A stretch of DNA of 64,000 nucleotides from JAWLFI01 sp964627995 (GCA_964627995.1 CAZVLN010000002.1:97154-161153), one strand, 5' to 3'; positions 28,237 to 37,711 are shown, numbered from the stretch's first letter. Notes: generated from the sequence alone by a model not told the origin. Made by a program: numbers and translations.

Positions 28237-28432
28237 GTTATAGGTATTTGGTTATAATTTGTTTAAATATAACAAACAAATTTTTAGAAAAGAAATTTGC
28301 TTTGTACAATTTGAGTATTCAAATTAAAGTATGTTTAATATCATAAGATACCATAGTCTGCCATATTATAACTGCATTTTCCTATGCTTTACTGTCTAAA
28401 ACTCATACAAAGTTAAATCATGTTCGAGCATT

Positions 28433-28962
28433 TTACATCGTGCTCAATACTACTTTACCTCCAAAAACTCTTATTAATCTTAGAATAAAGAAGGCAATTG
28501 CAATTCCTTTTCCAGAGGAACTCTCAGGATGTTTTGAAACTTGATCCATGGCAATACTGGAGATAATTAGCACACATATTCGAAGAGGAATACCTGCAAA
28601 GAAGTGGGAAACAAATCCCGTTATATTCCAGTATTACATTCCCAATGGGTTTAAGTTTTTTTTACCTTCTTGATTGAGTATTTACTTTAACAGATTATAG
28701 CTTTTCTATGAATTTGCTTCCTTTTTATTTACCCAGTTTAAGAGTTTTTCAAATCCTCTTTTTGTTTTCTATACTTCAATTGTTTTTCTAGAACAAAATT
28801 TAAAGATGAATAGCTAATTTTAATTATTAACTCTATGCTATTGCAAATTGAATTTACACCATACACAACACTTATTGATAAAGACAAAAGAAAACCTATC
28901 AGAACATACTTTTCTTGCTTTAGTATATAATTTTTAGTTAGCATCAGTATTTCAAGGCGCAC
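28433..28962 (-). pseudogene. Probable decayed sensor histidine kinase
   Basis: No intact gene fills this stretch, but reading the minus strand gives ordered fragments of a sensor kinase. The first (28738-28962, an open frame of 74 codons) has a membrane helix, then EKQLKYRKQKEDL, like the linker before a dimerisation helix. In another frame FEKLLNWVNKKEA follows, resembling the LLNW segment common in Bacteroidota kinases. Near the end SSSGKGIAIAFFILRLIRVF plus GGK resembles the G2 box and final helix of the HATPase domain (stop at 28433). At least one frame change and three in-frame stops separate them. This is inference from short motifs; a small real gene of 74 codons at 28738-28962 is the alternative. 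Confidence 0.4.
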
Positions 28963-29066
28963 TTTAGTTAAGGCTATATAAAAAATTATCTAGCCCGAGA
29001 TAGCCTACTCATGAGAGAGATAGAAATTAAATGTCTATTTATTTGTAACTACTTTTTTTGTGACGA

Positions 29067-29582
29067 TTACAAGGAAAGAAGATAAAACCCACCTACTCTG
29101 ATTTGCATGTAGTTTAGACTCCCTTCAGTAAGCAACAAGTGAAATGGAATATTAGCTGTTAGCCCAATCTCATCCGTTAACATGTAGGATCCATAAACTC
29201 GAGGTGAAATTCCTAATTCAGAACCCGAATTGGAATATAAGCCGAGACCCATTCCAGCACCTAAAGATAATTTCTCTTTGTCGTAAAACTTATATCGACC
29301 TACTGCAATAAATTCAGTTAGACTAAAGTCGATATCAAAACCGCCAAAGGGAGAATTTATAGAAGAGTTGAAAGTAGTACTACCTATCTCAAGACCCGCT
29401 GATAGCTTGTCTGATATCCCATAATATCCATTAATATTCCAGGCGAATCCTGAGCCATAAGCTTCTCCAATATCGCCAACAGGAATACCCAGACCTAAGT
29501 TTAAACCAACTTCAATTTCTTGAGCATTTGATAGACTGGAAAAGCAAAAAATCGCAGCAATAGAAAGTAATAGTTTTCTCAT
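29067..29582 (-). CDS. Outer-membrane beta-barrel protein, small
   Basis: A 171-residue exported protein with a signal peptide ending SLSNAQ (about 21) and alternating hydrophobic strands rich in Gly, Tyr and Phe, ending in FYLLSL. The pattern (VGLNLGLGIPVGDIGEAYGSG, then SAGLEIGSTTF) fits an 8-stranded barrel of the OmpW or PorT-like outer-membrane classes. Function is unknown. It is monocistronic; the upstream 142 bp are AT-rich. Confidence 0.75.
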   Translation of the reverse strand: MRKLLLSIAAIFCFSSLSNAQEIEVGLNLGLGIPVGDIGEAYGSGFAWNINGYYGISDKLSAGLEIGSTTFNSSINSPFGGFDIDFSLTEFIAVGRYKFYDKEKLSLGAGMGLGLYSNSGSELGISPRVYGSYMLTDEIGLTANIPFHLLLTEGSLNYMQIRVGGFYLLSL

Positions 29583-29724
29583 TTTATTATAGTTTGGTTA
29601 TGAATCTATGTAATAATAAGAAATTTTGCGCTTACTTACAATTTTTACTGATAACCTATTGCAATATTATTATAGGTGTCAATAACCTATAGCCATTTAA
29701 AAATAAGTTATTTTTTTGGCATAT

Positions 29725-31215
29725 TTAGATATTGTATAAATCTTTAAATTTCTGTTCAAATATTTTAACTAAGCTGCCAGACACTGGTTTCCGTCCCAAA
29801 ATTTTCTCCATTAAGGGTTGGCTTTCATATCTCCGACCGTGTTGATATATTTTTTGAGCCAACCACTGATATATTTCTTCAAATTTTCCTTGTTGCATTT
29901 GACGTGGTATATCCTCCACTTCTTTATATATCTGGTCATATAGCTCAGCAGCGTATATGCTACCCAGGGTATAAGTAGGGAAATATCCTAAGCCTCCATG
30001 TGCCCAATGTACGTCTTGTAAAACACCCTCTTTGGGATTTCGAATTTCTACGCCCATTTTATCAGCATAGATTTCGTTCCATTTTCCCTCAATTTCATTG
30101 ACTTCGATCTGGCCCGACATTAATTTCTTTTCCAGTTCATAGCGTATGATAATATGTCGATGGTAATGAAGCTCATCCGCCTCTGTTCGGATTTTGTTTG
30201 GAGAAATAAAGTGAGTTGCTTTCATGAAATCGTTAAGAGATGCATGGAAACCATATTTCTCATAGGTTTTTTTCATCTTGGGAAAGAAATACGTCCAGAA
30301 ATCATTTGATTTCCCTACTTGAATTTCCCAAAATCTAGCCTGAGATTCATGTATTGATAAACTGGCGGCTTGAGAGAGTGGTAAGGCCTTATATTTATTT
30401 TTTGGTAGTCCTTGCTCATATAAGGCATGACCTCCTTCGTGAATACTACCCCAAATGATCGGGCTCAGATTTTCCTTACTGCTGTGAGTTGTGAGTCTAA
30501 TGTCATTAGGAGCTAAGGATATAGTAAAGGGGTGCTCCGATATATCTTGTCGCCCCCGGTCAAAGTCAAAATTCATAGCTTTTAGAATCTCCAGACTAAA
30601 CTGCCATTGCTTCTCATGTGGTATTGAGCTCATCAATAGGCTTCTATGATCTTCTTGTTTATCGGTCACCCATTTTATAAGCTTGTTAAGATCTTTATCC
30701 AAATTGATAAAAAGGGGGTCCAGAGTCTCTACATTCAGCCCTTTATCATATACGTTTAACAAAGCATTATATGGATGCGTATCATATCCTCGGAGCTCAG
30801 CCTCTTCTCGTTTGAGGTCCAGTAATGGCTCAAAGGACTGCGTAAATATCCAAGCATCGTTTTCTGTTCTGGCTTTGATCCAGGCGGTGTAAGCTTTTGA
30901 TGTGAGTTCTGACCTGTTTTTAATAAACAAAGACGGTAAAAGGATAGATTTCTCGTAGTCGTATAAAGTTTTTTCGACATTTAAGCGTTGATCTTCATTC
31001 AGGTCTTCCTTCAAAGTGCTTTGCAATAATTTACCCGTATTGCGATTTGTAAATTTTTCATGAGATAAGCTACTTAAATATGCGATTTGCTTGCTTCGAT
31101 AGTCAGCTGATTCTTTAGGCAACATCACTTCCTGATCCCATTGCAGATTAGCAATAGTTGAGTCCAAGTAGTATAACTCTTCCATCAGTTGCTGATATTC
31201 TTTATAAAGATCCAT
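29725..31215 (-). CDS. M32 family metallocarboxypeptidase
   Basis: A 496-residue zinc carboxypeptidase of the Taq/Pfu type that removes C-terminal residues from peptides. The zinc site is HEGGHALYEQ near residue 258, with SIHESQARFWE near 287 supplying the third ligand region and a conserved family signature. HYHRHIIIRYELEKKL near 347 and HWAHGGLGYFPTYTLG near 405 are also family features. No signal peptide is seen, so it is cytosolic. It starts at ATG 31215, just downstream of the hairpin-rich island at 31231-31442. Confidence 0.95.
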   Translation of the reverse strand: MDLYKEYQQLMEELYYLDSTIANLQWDQEVMLPKESADYRSKQIAYLSSLSHEKFTNRNTGKLLQSTLKEDLNEDQRLNVEKTLYDYEKSILLPSLFIKNRSELTSKAYTAWIKARTENDAWIFTQSFEPLLDLKREEAELRGYDTHPYNALLNVYDKGLNVETLDPLFINLDKDLNKLIKWVTDKQEDHRSLLMSSIPHEKQWQFSLEILKAMNFDFDRGRQDISEHPFTISLAPNDIRLTTHSSKENLSPIIWGSIHEGGHALYEQGLPKNKYKALPLSQAASLSIHESQARFWEIQVGKSNDFWTYFFPKMKKTYEKYGFHASLNDFMKATHFISPNKIRTEADELHYHRHIIIRYELEKKLMSGQIEVNEIEGKWNEIYADKMGVEIRNPKEGVLQDVHWAHGGLGYFPTYTLGSIYAAELYDQIYKEVEDIPRQMQQGKFEEIYQWLAQKIYQHGRRYESQPLMEKILGRKPVSGSLVKIFEQKFKDLYNI

Positions 31216-31230
31216 AAATTCTAAATTTTT

Positions 31231-31442
31231 GCCGGCGGGCTGCCGGGGTAGGGGTAGTAGCGGCCCACCGGTTCATACCGGTGGGGTCTCGGTTCTATTT
31301 TTTAATGATATACTTAAGTATACAGGTAATTTTACGGATATTCTAATAATCGAGCTATAGAACCGAGACGAAACGCAGTGCACCCGCGCATGGCCCGCCC
31401 GAATGCCCCAGCAACTTTATTGCTGGGGCATTCGGGACCCCC
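31231..31442. repeat. Hairpin-rich GC island between the M32 peptidase gene and trxA
   Basis: Four inverted repeats in about 210 bp: a 5-bp stem at 31232-31246; a perfect 9-bp stem with 4-base loop at 31264-31285; directly next to it a 13-bp pair (31286-31298 with 31357-31369) enclosing an AT-rich loop of 58 bases; and a perfect 17-bp stem with 5-base loop at 31398-31436. It carries no reading frame of note and is not the same family as the GGGCGT...ACGCA elements. It lies upstream of the peptidase gene and beyond the trxA terminator. Confidence 0.7.
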
Positions 31443-31448
31443 ATAAAT

Positions 31449-31476
31449 AAAAAAAGCCCTGCGCGTACACAGGGCT
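31449..31476 (-). terminator. Intrinsic terminator of trxA
   Basis: On the minus strand a 7-bp stem (AGCCCTG with CAGGGCT, 31455-31461 and 31470-31476) with an 8-base loop is followed by a run of T residues. It lies 23 bp after the trxA stop. Confidence 0.85.
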
Positions 31477-31499
31477 CAAAATAATTGAAATTTAATTAT

Positions 31500-31817
31500 T
31501 TAGATTTGAGCTTCAATTTTCGCTTTTAGACCTTCCTTAGAAGTGAGGCCCACTTGCTTATCTACAATTTCTCCATTTTTTAAAAAAAGTATGGTAGGAA
31601 TAGATCGAATACCATATTTCATGGAGACATCAGAATTTTTATCGACGTCTACTTTACCAATCTTAGCTTTACCTTCATACTCCTGAGCTAGCTCCTCTAC
31701 GATGGGACCAATCATCTTGCACGGCCCACACCATTCTGCCCAGAAATCAATAACAACGAGACCGTCATTATCTAAAACCTCTTTTTGAAAGTTGCTATCT
31801 GTAAATTCTTGTGCCAT
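31500..31817 (-). CDS. trxA: Thioredoxin
   Basis: A 105-residue classical thioredoxin that reduces protein disulfides in the cytosol. The active site is WAEWCGPCKM near residue 28, with the cis-proline in RSIPTILFLKNGE near 72. The frame is open further upstream to 31871, but the ATG at 31817 gives the standard N-terminus (MAQEFTDSNF) and length. It is divergent from the DUF3810 gene, with only 54 bp between the chosen starts. Confidence 0.96.
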   Translation of the reverse strand: MAQEFTDSNFQKEVLDNDGLVVIDFWAEWCGPCKMIGPIVEELAQEYEGKAKIGKVDVDKNSDVSMKYGIRSIPTILFLKNGEIVDKQVGLTSKEGLKAKIEAQI

Positions 31818-31871
31818 TTTGTATGTGTTTTTTTGTTTAGTAGTAACTTTGGTAATATAAACGCAAAGCAT

Positions 31872-32936
31872 TTGAATAAGTTGTTACAAAATTACGGAAT
31901 TCTGCTTGCAATTTGGGCAGGGATCACTCATTTTTTCCTAAGCAACTATTTTTCGGAATTTGCTGAATACCTTTATTTTTCAAAGCTTTATGTTTGTTTT
32001 AAGTGGTTATTATGGCCGCTGCATGCTCTTCCTTTTCCTATTCTTTATGCTTTTGTGGGTTTTATTCTAATAGTTTTCGGGGTAGGTATTTTCAGGGTAA
32101 TAAAAAAAAGAGTTCCTCTAGTAAAAGCTTGCCGGGAGTTGCTTAACATATTAGGTTTTCTTTTTTTCTTATTTTATGTGACCTGGGGCTTTAATTATAG
32201 CTTACCTTCTCTTTTAGATCGATTGGATTGGCAGGCTCCAGCTTTCTCTTCAGAGCAACTTATGAACCTATATCAATCTGTGACAGATGAAATGGTGGGT
32301 GCTCGAATAGATTGGGTAGACAGTCGGGAGTCTAGTGCTAGCTTTGATCATGCTCTTACAGAAGTAGATGTTGGTCTTCAACTGGAGTTTTGGTTAAAAG
32401 AATATGGTTTGCATATTCCTGTTCCAGCTAAAATCCGACCGCTTCATAACGGCTTTTTGTTACGCATCAGCACTGCTGGATTTTACTTTCCTTTTGGCGG
32501 TGAGGGATATTGGGATAAAGGGCTACACGATTTGGTGGTTCCTTTTGTGATTGCACACGAATTGGCTCATAATTACGGTATTACGAATGAGGGCGAAGCT
32601 AACTTTGTGGCTTATCATACATGCATAAGGTCTGATGATCCATTTATAAGATATTCTGGATTTCTAAACTTTTGGCGTTATGTAGCAGGTCAATTACGAC
32701 AAGCCGATGCTGAGATATTCTCTGAAAGCTGGGCGTGTGTCCCGGCTGCTATCAAAAATGATTTGGAGGAGATTCGGAAGCAGCATGGGAAATACCCCGA
32801 TATTTTTCCTCAGATACGCGATGCCATTTATGATTCTTTTTTGAAGGCTCAAGGTGTACAAGCTGGTTTGAGCTCTTATGGAGAGGTGGTGCAATTAGAG
32901 TTGGCTTTTAGAAACCAGGAAAATTCGCCTCACTGA
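31872..32936 (+). CDS. DUF3810 family membrane protein with HELAH zinc-protease-like motif
   Basis: A 354-residue Bacteroidota-specific DUF3810 protein. The N-terminus has three hydrophobic helices (to about residue 105). The following domain contains VIAHELAHNYGITNEGEANF near residue 225, an HExxH zinc signature with a downstream Glu, so a metalloprotease activity is plausible though unproven. No ATG lies before the first helices; a TTG at 31872 is the likely start, since the frame further upstream would run into trxA. It converges on and overlaps the next gene by 7 bp. Confidence 0.85.
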   Translation: MNKLLQNYGILLAIWAGITHFFLSNYFSEFAEYLYFSKLYVCFKWLLWPLHALPFPILYAFVGFILIVFGVGIFRVIKKRVPLVKACRELLNILGFLFFLFYVTWGFNYSLPSLLDRLDWQAPAFSSEQLMNLYQSVTDEMVGARIDWVDSRESSASFDHALTEVDVGLQLEFWLKEYGLHIPVPAKIRPLHNGFLLRISTAGFYFPFGGEGYWDKGLHDLVVPFVIAHELAHNYGITNEGEANFVAYHTCIRSDDPFIRYSGFLNFWRYVAGQLRQADAEIFSESWACVPAAIKNDLEEIRKQHGKYPDIFPQIRDAIYDSFLKAQGVQAGLSSYGEVVQLELAFRNQENSPH

Positions 32937-33769
32937 TTATAGAAAAAGGCGGCTCCCGGCTGTATACCAAATTCAGGTTGAATATATGTGCCGGTATGTC
33001 CACCTAAATGGTCCAAATAAAACCCTAAACCCAAAGTGAAAGCTCCTGGATTTGGGAAATAACTAATTTTTATATCCCAATTCGGTGTGATTAAATATCT
33101 GAATCCGGCGCCGACAATTAAGTTGGATTGCACATCTAAGTAAAGTGATCCATACATGTTGAATTCAGGCGAGATATCATAAGTGGAGGAGAGAAGAATA
33201 GATGCCTGTTCAAAATCAGATCCCGCTATGGGAAACAAATGTTGGATCCATAAACCTAATTCAAAATCTTTCAAGGGCTTAGACCAAAGCGAAAGATCCA
33301 TTGATAATTGGTTTTCCACCTCATACTGCGGAGCATTTCTTTGTCCTAAATTCAATTGTGTGCCTATAGCAAATTGATCGCTTAGCTTCCTTCCGTATTG
33401 ACCCGAAAAATGTAAAATGTGGGCTGCTGAATTACCAGTGTATCGAGCCTGTAATCCAATATGCGATGTTTTCTGAACGATGAATTTACATCCTGCTTGA
33501 AAATTTTGTAGTCCAAAATCACCTTGGGTAAGGTTTCGATAAGATACGGCATACTGCTGAGTCCCCTTATCCAATCCTATTGCGGGGCTGGATAAGGCTG
33601 AAAACCCTAAGTCCTCTACTGCTTGACTCTGGCCCATATTTAAAGCTGCAAAGTGAGGATAGTCTTTTATGAAGCCTTGTGCGAGCGAAAAAGAAGTAAA
33701 CCAAAGTAAGGCCATTACGCCAAACAGGAGGATAGTAAGGTATTTGCGTATTTTCTTAAAAGTCTGCAT
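32930..33769 (-). CDS. Outer-membrane beta-barrel protein, possibly PorP/SprF-like
   Basis: A 279-residue exported protein with a signal peptide ending SFSLAQ (about 31) and repeated amphipathic strands (LHFSGQYGRKLSDQFAIGTQ; DIKISYFPNPGAFTLGLGF), as in 12-14-stranded barrels. Its size and the mid-domain YGRKLSDQFAIG resemble PorP/SprF-type or PorV-like outer-membrane proteins associated with type IX secretion, but no decisive motif is present. The start is 9 bp from the divergent small ORF at 33779. Confidence 0.7.
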   Translation of the reverse strand: MQTFKKIRKYLTILLFGVMALLWFTSFSLAQGFIKDYPHFAALNMGQSQAVEDLGFSALSSPAIGLDKGTQQYAVSYRNLTQGDFGLQNFQAGCKFIVQKTSHIGLQARYTGNSAAHILHFSGQYGRKLSDQFAIGTQLNLGQRNAPQYEVENQLSMDLSLWSKPLKDFELGLWIQHLFPIAGSDFEQASILLSSTYDISPEFNMYGSLYLDVQSNLIVGAGFRYLITPNWDIKISYFPNPGAFTLGLGFYLDHLGGHTGTYIQPEFGIQPGAAFFYNQ

Positions 33770-33778
33770 CTTCGTGAT

Positions 33779-33916
33779 ATGGTAAAGTTACGCAGAAATC
33801 ACGAACGAAGAAATTCCTCATCGATGGGTAGGGTAATTTTCATTCTCATTATAGCCTTAATGCTGATACTAATTATTTATGGTTTAGTACATACCCTAGA
33901 TCTTTCTTCAGAGTAG
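33779..33916 (+). CDS. Small single-pass membrane protein, 45 residues
   Basis: A short frame, ATG to TAG, encoding a very basic N-terminus (KLRRNHERRNSSSMGR) followed by one clear transmembrane helix (VIFILIIALMLILIIYGLV) and a short acidic end. The charge pattern predicts N-in topology. It fills the gap between two minus-strand genes almost exactly: 9 bp from one and 1 bp from the other. The basic-then-hydrophobic layout is unlikely to be chance but no family is recognised. Any promoter would lie inside the neighbouring gene. Confidence 0.45.
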   Translation: MVKLRRNHERRNSSSMGRVIFILIIALMLILIIYGLVHTLDLSSE

Positions 33917-33917
33917 G

Positions 33918-34448
33918 TTACTTTTCTGAATTACCTGAATAGCTTTTTTTATACTGATTCCAAGGTGTCTTCTTAAAATGATCATCACCGATATAGGTCA
34001 TGATTGTTTTAAATGTTGTCGCATCTTGATATCCCTTAATAGGTTGAATAACTTCAGCGTTCTCGTTTAAGAAAATAAAAGTAGGATAGGATAGTTGGTT
34101 TCTTGAAATATGGGCGGCAAGTTGGTGGTAATCTCTCTTACCTTTACGTTTCTGTAGTGTAAATACTTTTCCTTTGAACGTAATATCCTCATCCTGCTCG
34201 GCATTAAATTTTACCGGATAAAATTCGGAATTCAGGTAGTTAATAATGAAAGGGTCTGTCATGGTGGTTTTGTCCATTCGCTTACACCAGCCGCACCAAT
34301 CTGTGTATAAATCAACAAATATTTTTTTCTTTTCTGTTTTTTGAGCCTCTATTGCTTCCTCAAAACTCATCCATTTCACCTCTTGGCTAAAGGATGTTTG
34401 GTTGAAAAATCCAAACAGAACAAAAAGAACAAATATTCGACGCATCAT
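33918..34448 (-). CDS. Exported thioredoxin-like protein (thioredoxin_7 type)
   Basis: A 176-residue protein with a signal peptide (VLFVLFGFFNQTSFSQ, about 6-21) and a thioredoxin fold with the active site DWCGWCKRMDKTTM near residue 51. The cis-proline is in QLSYPTFIFLNEN near 118. The WCGWC site and length match periplasmic thioredoxin-7/DUF255-like proteins that act on disulfides in the envelope. A second ATG one codon downstream is equally possible. The 245 bp upstream separate it from the divergent receptor gene and hold no recognised site. Confidence 0.85.
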   Translation of the reverse strand: MMRRIFVLFVLFGFFNQTSFSQEVKWMSFEEAIEAQKTEKKKIFVDLYTDWCGWCKRMDKTTMTDPFIINYLNSEFYPVKFNAEQDEDITFKGKVFTLQKRKGKRDYHQLAAHISRNQLSYPTFIFLNENAEVIQPIKGYQDATTFKTIMTYIGDDHFKKTPWNQYKKSYSGNSEK

Positions 34449-34693
34449 ACTAGAATTTATATCGACTGAACGTAATAATAGGCAAATTGATCTTTTCTCC
34501 CAGCAAATAGCCCTGATTTAATATAATTTTAACGCTTTAGTATGCTGTACTTTATGGTTTGGACTTTTAATGTTTGACTTTAGCTTTAAGGGCCTTGTAA
34601 GGTTGGTATTTGTTTATCGTAAGCTATAATAACTATTAATCTTACTTTGTGCTCAGCAAAATACTAGCTAATTGCCGGGATCAAAATTAAAAA

Positions 34694-37600
34694 ATGCACA
34701 ACATATCACCTTCGTTTGTTAGATGGATTAAAATATTAGTCTTTATCTCACCACTAGGTCTTCAAGCTCAATCAGAAATTACCGTTTATTTATATGACAC
34801 CCAAGAGCAGGCGCCAATACCTGCTCATAGTGTTGTTTTGGAGCATTCGCCTACAGGTGTTCAACGAGTTGGCCTAACGGATAATCAAGGGACATTCACC
34901 TTTAAAAATCTTACTTCACAAACCCAATACAGAATAATTGCATTAGAATCTCCTGATTATTTTTCAGATACCTTGTCCAATATTGACCTGAGGTCCAACA
35001 AAGGAAAATATCTTGACCTGGGCTTAGTTAGCCGCGAATCTGTCGACCTGGATCAAATTGTTATTAAAGCCCGTCCCTCGCAACGAATAAATCGCACTAA
35101 TGCGGAGGTCGCCTTTGAATTGGATGAGAAGAATTTACAAGCAATCCCCATTGAAGGTCGCGATATTACCCGTGCTCTTTATCGCATGCCGAATGTATCG
35201 CAGGCTACGGGGTTCTACCCGGAAGCCCCTAATGTAAGTATTAATGGTGCCAACCCCTTGTACTCCAGTTATCTCATTGATGGCATGGATAATAATGAAC
35301 GATTTTTAGGGGGACAAAAATTTCCTATCCCATTAGGATTCACACAAAACGTTACATTACTTACCAATAATTACAGTGCAGAGTACGGACTCGCTGGTAA
35401 TGGAGTTTTAGATATTACTTCAAAATCAGGAACTAATGAATTTTCCGGTGAAGCTTTCTTAATTCATCGTCCCGGGGCAGTGATTGATGGAAACACACGC
35501 TTTCCTCAGCGCGACTTATCCGGAAACTTGGTAAAGGAGGGGTTTAAGCGCTATCAAGCTGGAGTTGGATTTGGTGGAGCACTCATTGAGGATAAAACCT
35601 TTTATTATTTTAACCTGGAACACACGACAGACTTAAAACAAAATATTCTCAGTTCTCCAGCTTTGGGAGTGGCCGAGAATGTGGATGGGCAGAATAACTT
35701 CACATATATCTCGGGTAAGATAGATCACATTTGGAGTAAGCGTTTTCGTTCTTCCTTGAGATACAATGAAGGTATTGTTCGTATTGAAAATCCCGGTGGA
35801 GGCCTTAGTGGTGGTATCACTTTTCCTTCAGCGGGTTTAGTTCAAGATCGATTATCCCGGCATATTGCACTTAAAAATACTTTCCATACTGATCGACTAA
35901 GTATTCAGACAAATCTTCAATATTCTCGATTCCGGTGGAATTACGGCCGTCCTTTGCAGGGAGGAAATAGATCGCAGGTTACTGTTTTAGATCCTATGGA
36001 AATCCCAGCCGCAGTAATCGGCCATCCAGGGTTTGTATTTGATCAAACTGAGAACACTTTTCAATGGCAACAGAAACTAAGTCTGTATTTAGGCAATCAT
36101 AGAATTGTGGCTGGTGGCTCTTTAATCCATGGTCGTCACTCACTATTTGGTGGGGGAAATCCCAATGGGAACTATCGAATCAAATTAAACGAACAACAAC
36201 TCGATCAAATTGATGGTGGTATTGGGTCCTCGCTTCGCATTGAAGATATACCAAATGATGCAGAGGTGCTCCTGTATAATGTGGAACTTCGCCCGAATTC
36301 TTTTGGACGGAACCAAACCGTCTATTCAATATTTATTGAAGACCAAATTCGCCTCAATCACCGCACCAATTTAAGTCTCGGGCTGCGTTATGACTATGAT
36401 AACCTCACAGAGGACCCCAATGGGAATGGCGATCGCAACAATCTAGCACCTCGCCTCAATCTAAATTATAAATTGACTGAAAAGTCTGTAATTCGTGGCG
36501 GTTATGGAATCTTTTACGACAAGATCATTTACGCTGTGATTAGTGATGCTCTTCAGCAAAACACTTTATCTGCCGATTATGCACGGCAGGTAGAATTTCT
36601 GTTGGCTCAGAACGGCATATTTGGAGAATACGATGTGGAAGATTTGCTGTTTGAAGGCAACTTAGGTGCTACCTTCGATGGGGTAGATTTTTTAGAGGGG
36701 CCTACTGCAGAGGAAGTAGATGTTCCCAGAGATCTTATTTTTAGTAATGAGCGCCGCATTCTTCCTCCCAACGGTCTCGATAATCCCCGTACACATCAAT
36801 TTTCTTTAGGTTATCAAAATCAACTTAATGAGTCAACTCTATTTTTTGTTGATTTGATGCATAATCGCTCTTATCAATTATTTCGTCTTAGAAACTTGAA
36901 TCGTCCCGCTCCTTATCCGATTGATCCTGATGATGTAAATATTAGATCCATGGATGTGGCAGATGCTCAACGATTGACGCCTATATTTTTTGATGAAGAA
37001 AGGGGAGTGCCCTATGCCGAGATATTGGGAGAGCGATTGTATGGTGCTGCACGAAATGTCATGCTGACCGAAACAGCAGGAGAAAGCCGGTATTTTGCGG
37101 CTTCATTTAATGTTCAAAAAACAAAAGGAGAGGATGATTATTCTTTTTTGTTGAATTATACACTTTCCAGACTACGCAACAATACGGAGGATATTAATTT
37201 CCGAGCTATGGATGCGAATAACTTTGATGAAGAATGGGGACCCTCCATTAATGACCGAACGCATATAATAAATGGAATATTTACATATTACTATAATGAG
37301 GGTTGGCAATTCACTCTCGCAGCGCTTCTTCAGAGCGGGCAACCCATCAATCGCATTCCAGATGCTACTGAATTCGGAACGACAGATCTAAATGGAGATG
37401 GATCTTCCTTTGGTGATGCTTATGTTGGCAATAGCGATCGGCACCCCGGCGAATCACGAAATTCAGATCGATTGCCCTGGGCGAACACTTTTGATATTTC
37501 AATAAGTTATCGCTGGCCCTTAAGGGCAAATGCACTTGAGTTTCGTGCAGACGTATTCAATATATTCAATGCTCAAAATCTAAGCGGGTACAGCAATAAC

Positions 37601-37711
37601 GCTACCCAAAGCAACCAGATTCAACCGGGATCCATAGAAAGCGGAGTCTTGATCCGAAGGAATGCTTCAGCTCCTCGGCAATTCCAATTTAGTCTTCGTT
37701 ATCTTTGGTAA
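34694..37711 (+). CDS. TonB-dependent receptor-like outer-membrane protein (Oar type)
   Basis: A 1005-residue outer-membrane protein. A signal peptide ends near residue 25 (GLQAQ), then a carboxypeptidase-regulatory-like beta domain spans about 27-118 and a plug domain about 130-245 (ERFLGG..., NYSAEYGLAGNGVLDITSKS). The remaining 750 residues form the barrel, with LRADVFNIFN-type segments near the end and an aromatic terminal strand (FQFSLRYLW). The layout matches Oar-like TonB-dependent transporters. The ligand is unknown; no SusD partner follows. A radical SAM gene starts 16 bp after the stop. Confidence 0.88.
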   Translation: MHNISPSFVRWIKILVFISPLGLQAQSEITVYLYDTQEQAPIPAHSVVLEHSPTGVQRVGLTDNQGTFTFKNLTSQTQYRIIALESPDYFSDTLSNIDLRSNKGKYLDLGLVSRESVDLDQIVIKARPSQRINRTNAEVAFELDEKNLQAIPIEGRDITRALYRMPNVSQATGFYPEAPNVSINGANPLYSSYLIDGMDNNERFLGGQKFPIPLGFTQNVTLLTNNYSAEYGLAGNGVLDITSKSGTNEFSGEAFLIHRPGAVIDGNTRFPQRDLSGNLVKEGFKRYQAGVGFGGALIEDKTFYYFNLEHTTDLKQNILSSPALGVAENVDGQNNFTYISGKIDHIWSKRFRSSLRYNEGIVRIENPGGGLSGGITFPSAGLVQDRLSRHIALKNTFHTDRLSIQTNLQYSRFRWNYGRPLQGGNRSQVTVLDPMEIPAAVIGHPGFVFDQTENTFQWQQKLSLYLGNHRIVAGGSLIHGRHSLFGGGNPNGNYRIKLNEQQLDQIDGGIGSSLRIEDIPNDAEVLLYNVELRPNSFGRNQTVYSIFIEDQIRLNHRTNLSLGLRYDYDNLTEDPNGNGDRNNLAPRLNLNYKLTEKSVIRGGYGIFYDKIIYAVISDALQQNTLSADYARQVEFLLAQNGIFGEYDVEDLLFEGNLGATFDGVDFLEGPTAEEVDVPRDLIFSNERRILPPNGLDNPRTHQFSLGYQNQLNESTLFFVDLMHNRSYQLFRLRNLNRPAPYPIDPDDVNIRSMDVADAQRLTPIFFDEERGVPYAEILGERLYGAARNVMLTETAGESRYFAASFNVQKTKGEDDYSFLLNYTLSRLRNNTEDINFRAMDANNFDEEWGPSINDRTHIINGIFTYYYNEGWQFTLAALLQSGQPINRIPDATEFGTTDLNGDGSSFGDAYVGNSDRHPGESRNSDRLPWANTFDISISYRWPLRANALEFRADVFNIFNAQNLSGYSNNATQSNQIQPGSIESGVLIRRNASAPRQFQFSLRYLW

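Noticed and set aside
31785..31871. Upstream extension of the DUF3810 frame to an ATG at 31785
   Set aside because: It would lie inside trxA on the opposite strand; the TTG at 31872 gives the family-like N-terminus.
34449..34693. Possible small RNA or regulatory region in the 245-bp divergent gap
   Set aside because: Only near-miss -7 boxes and no convincing stem-loops were seen.
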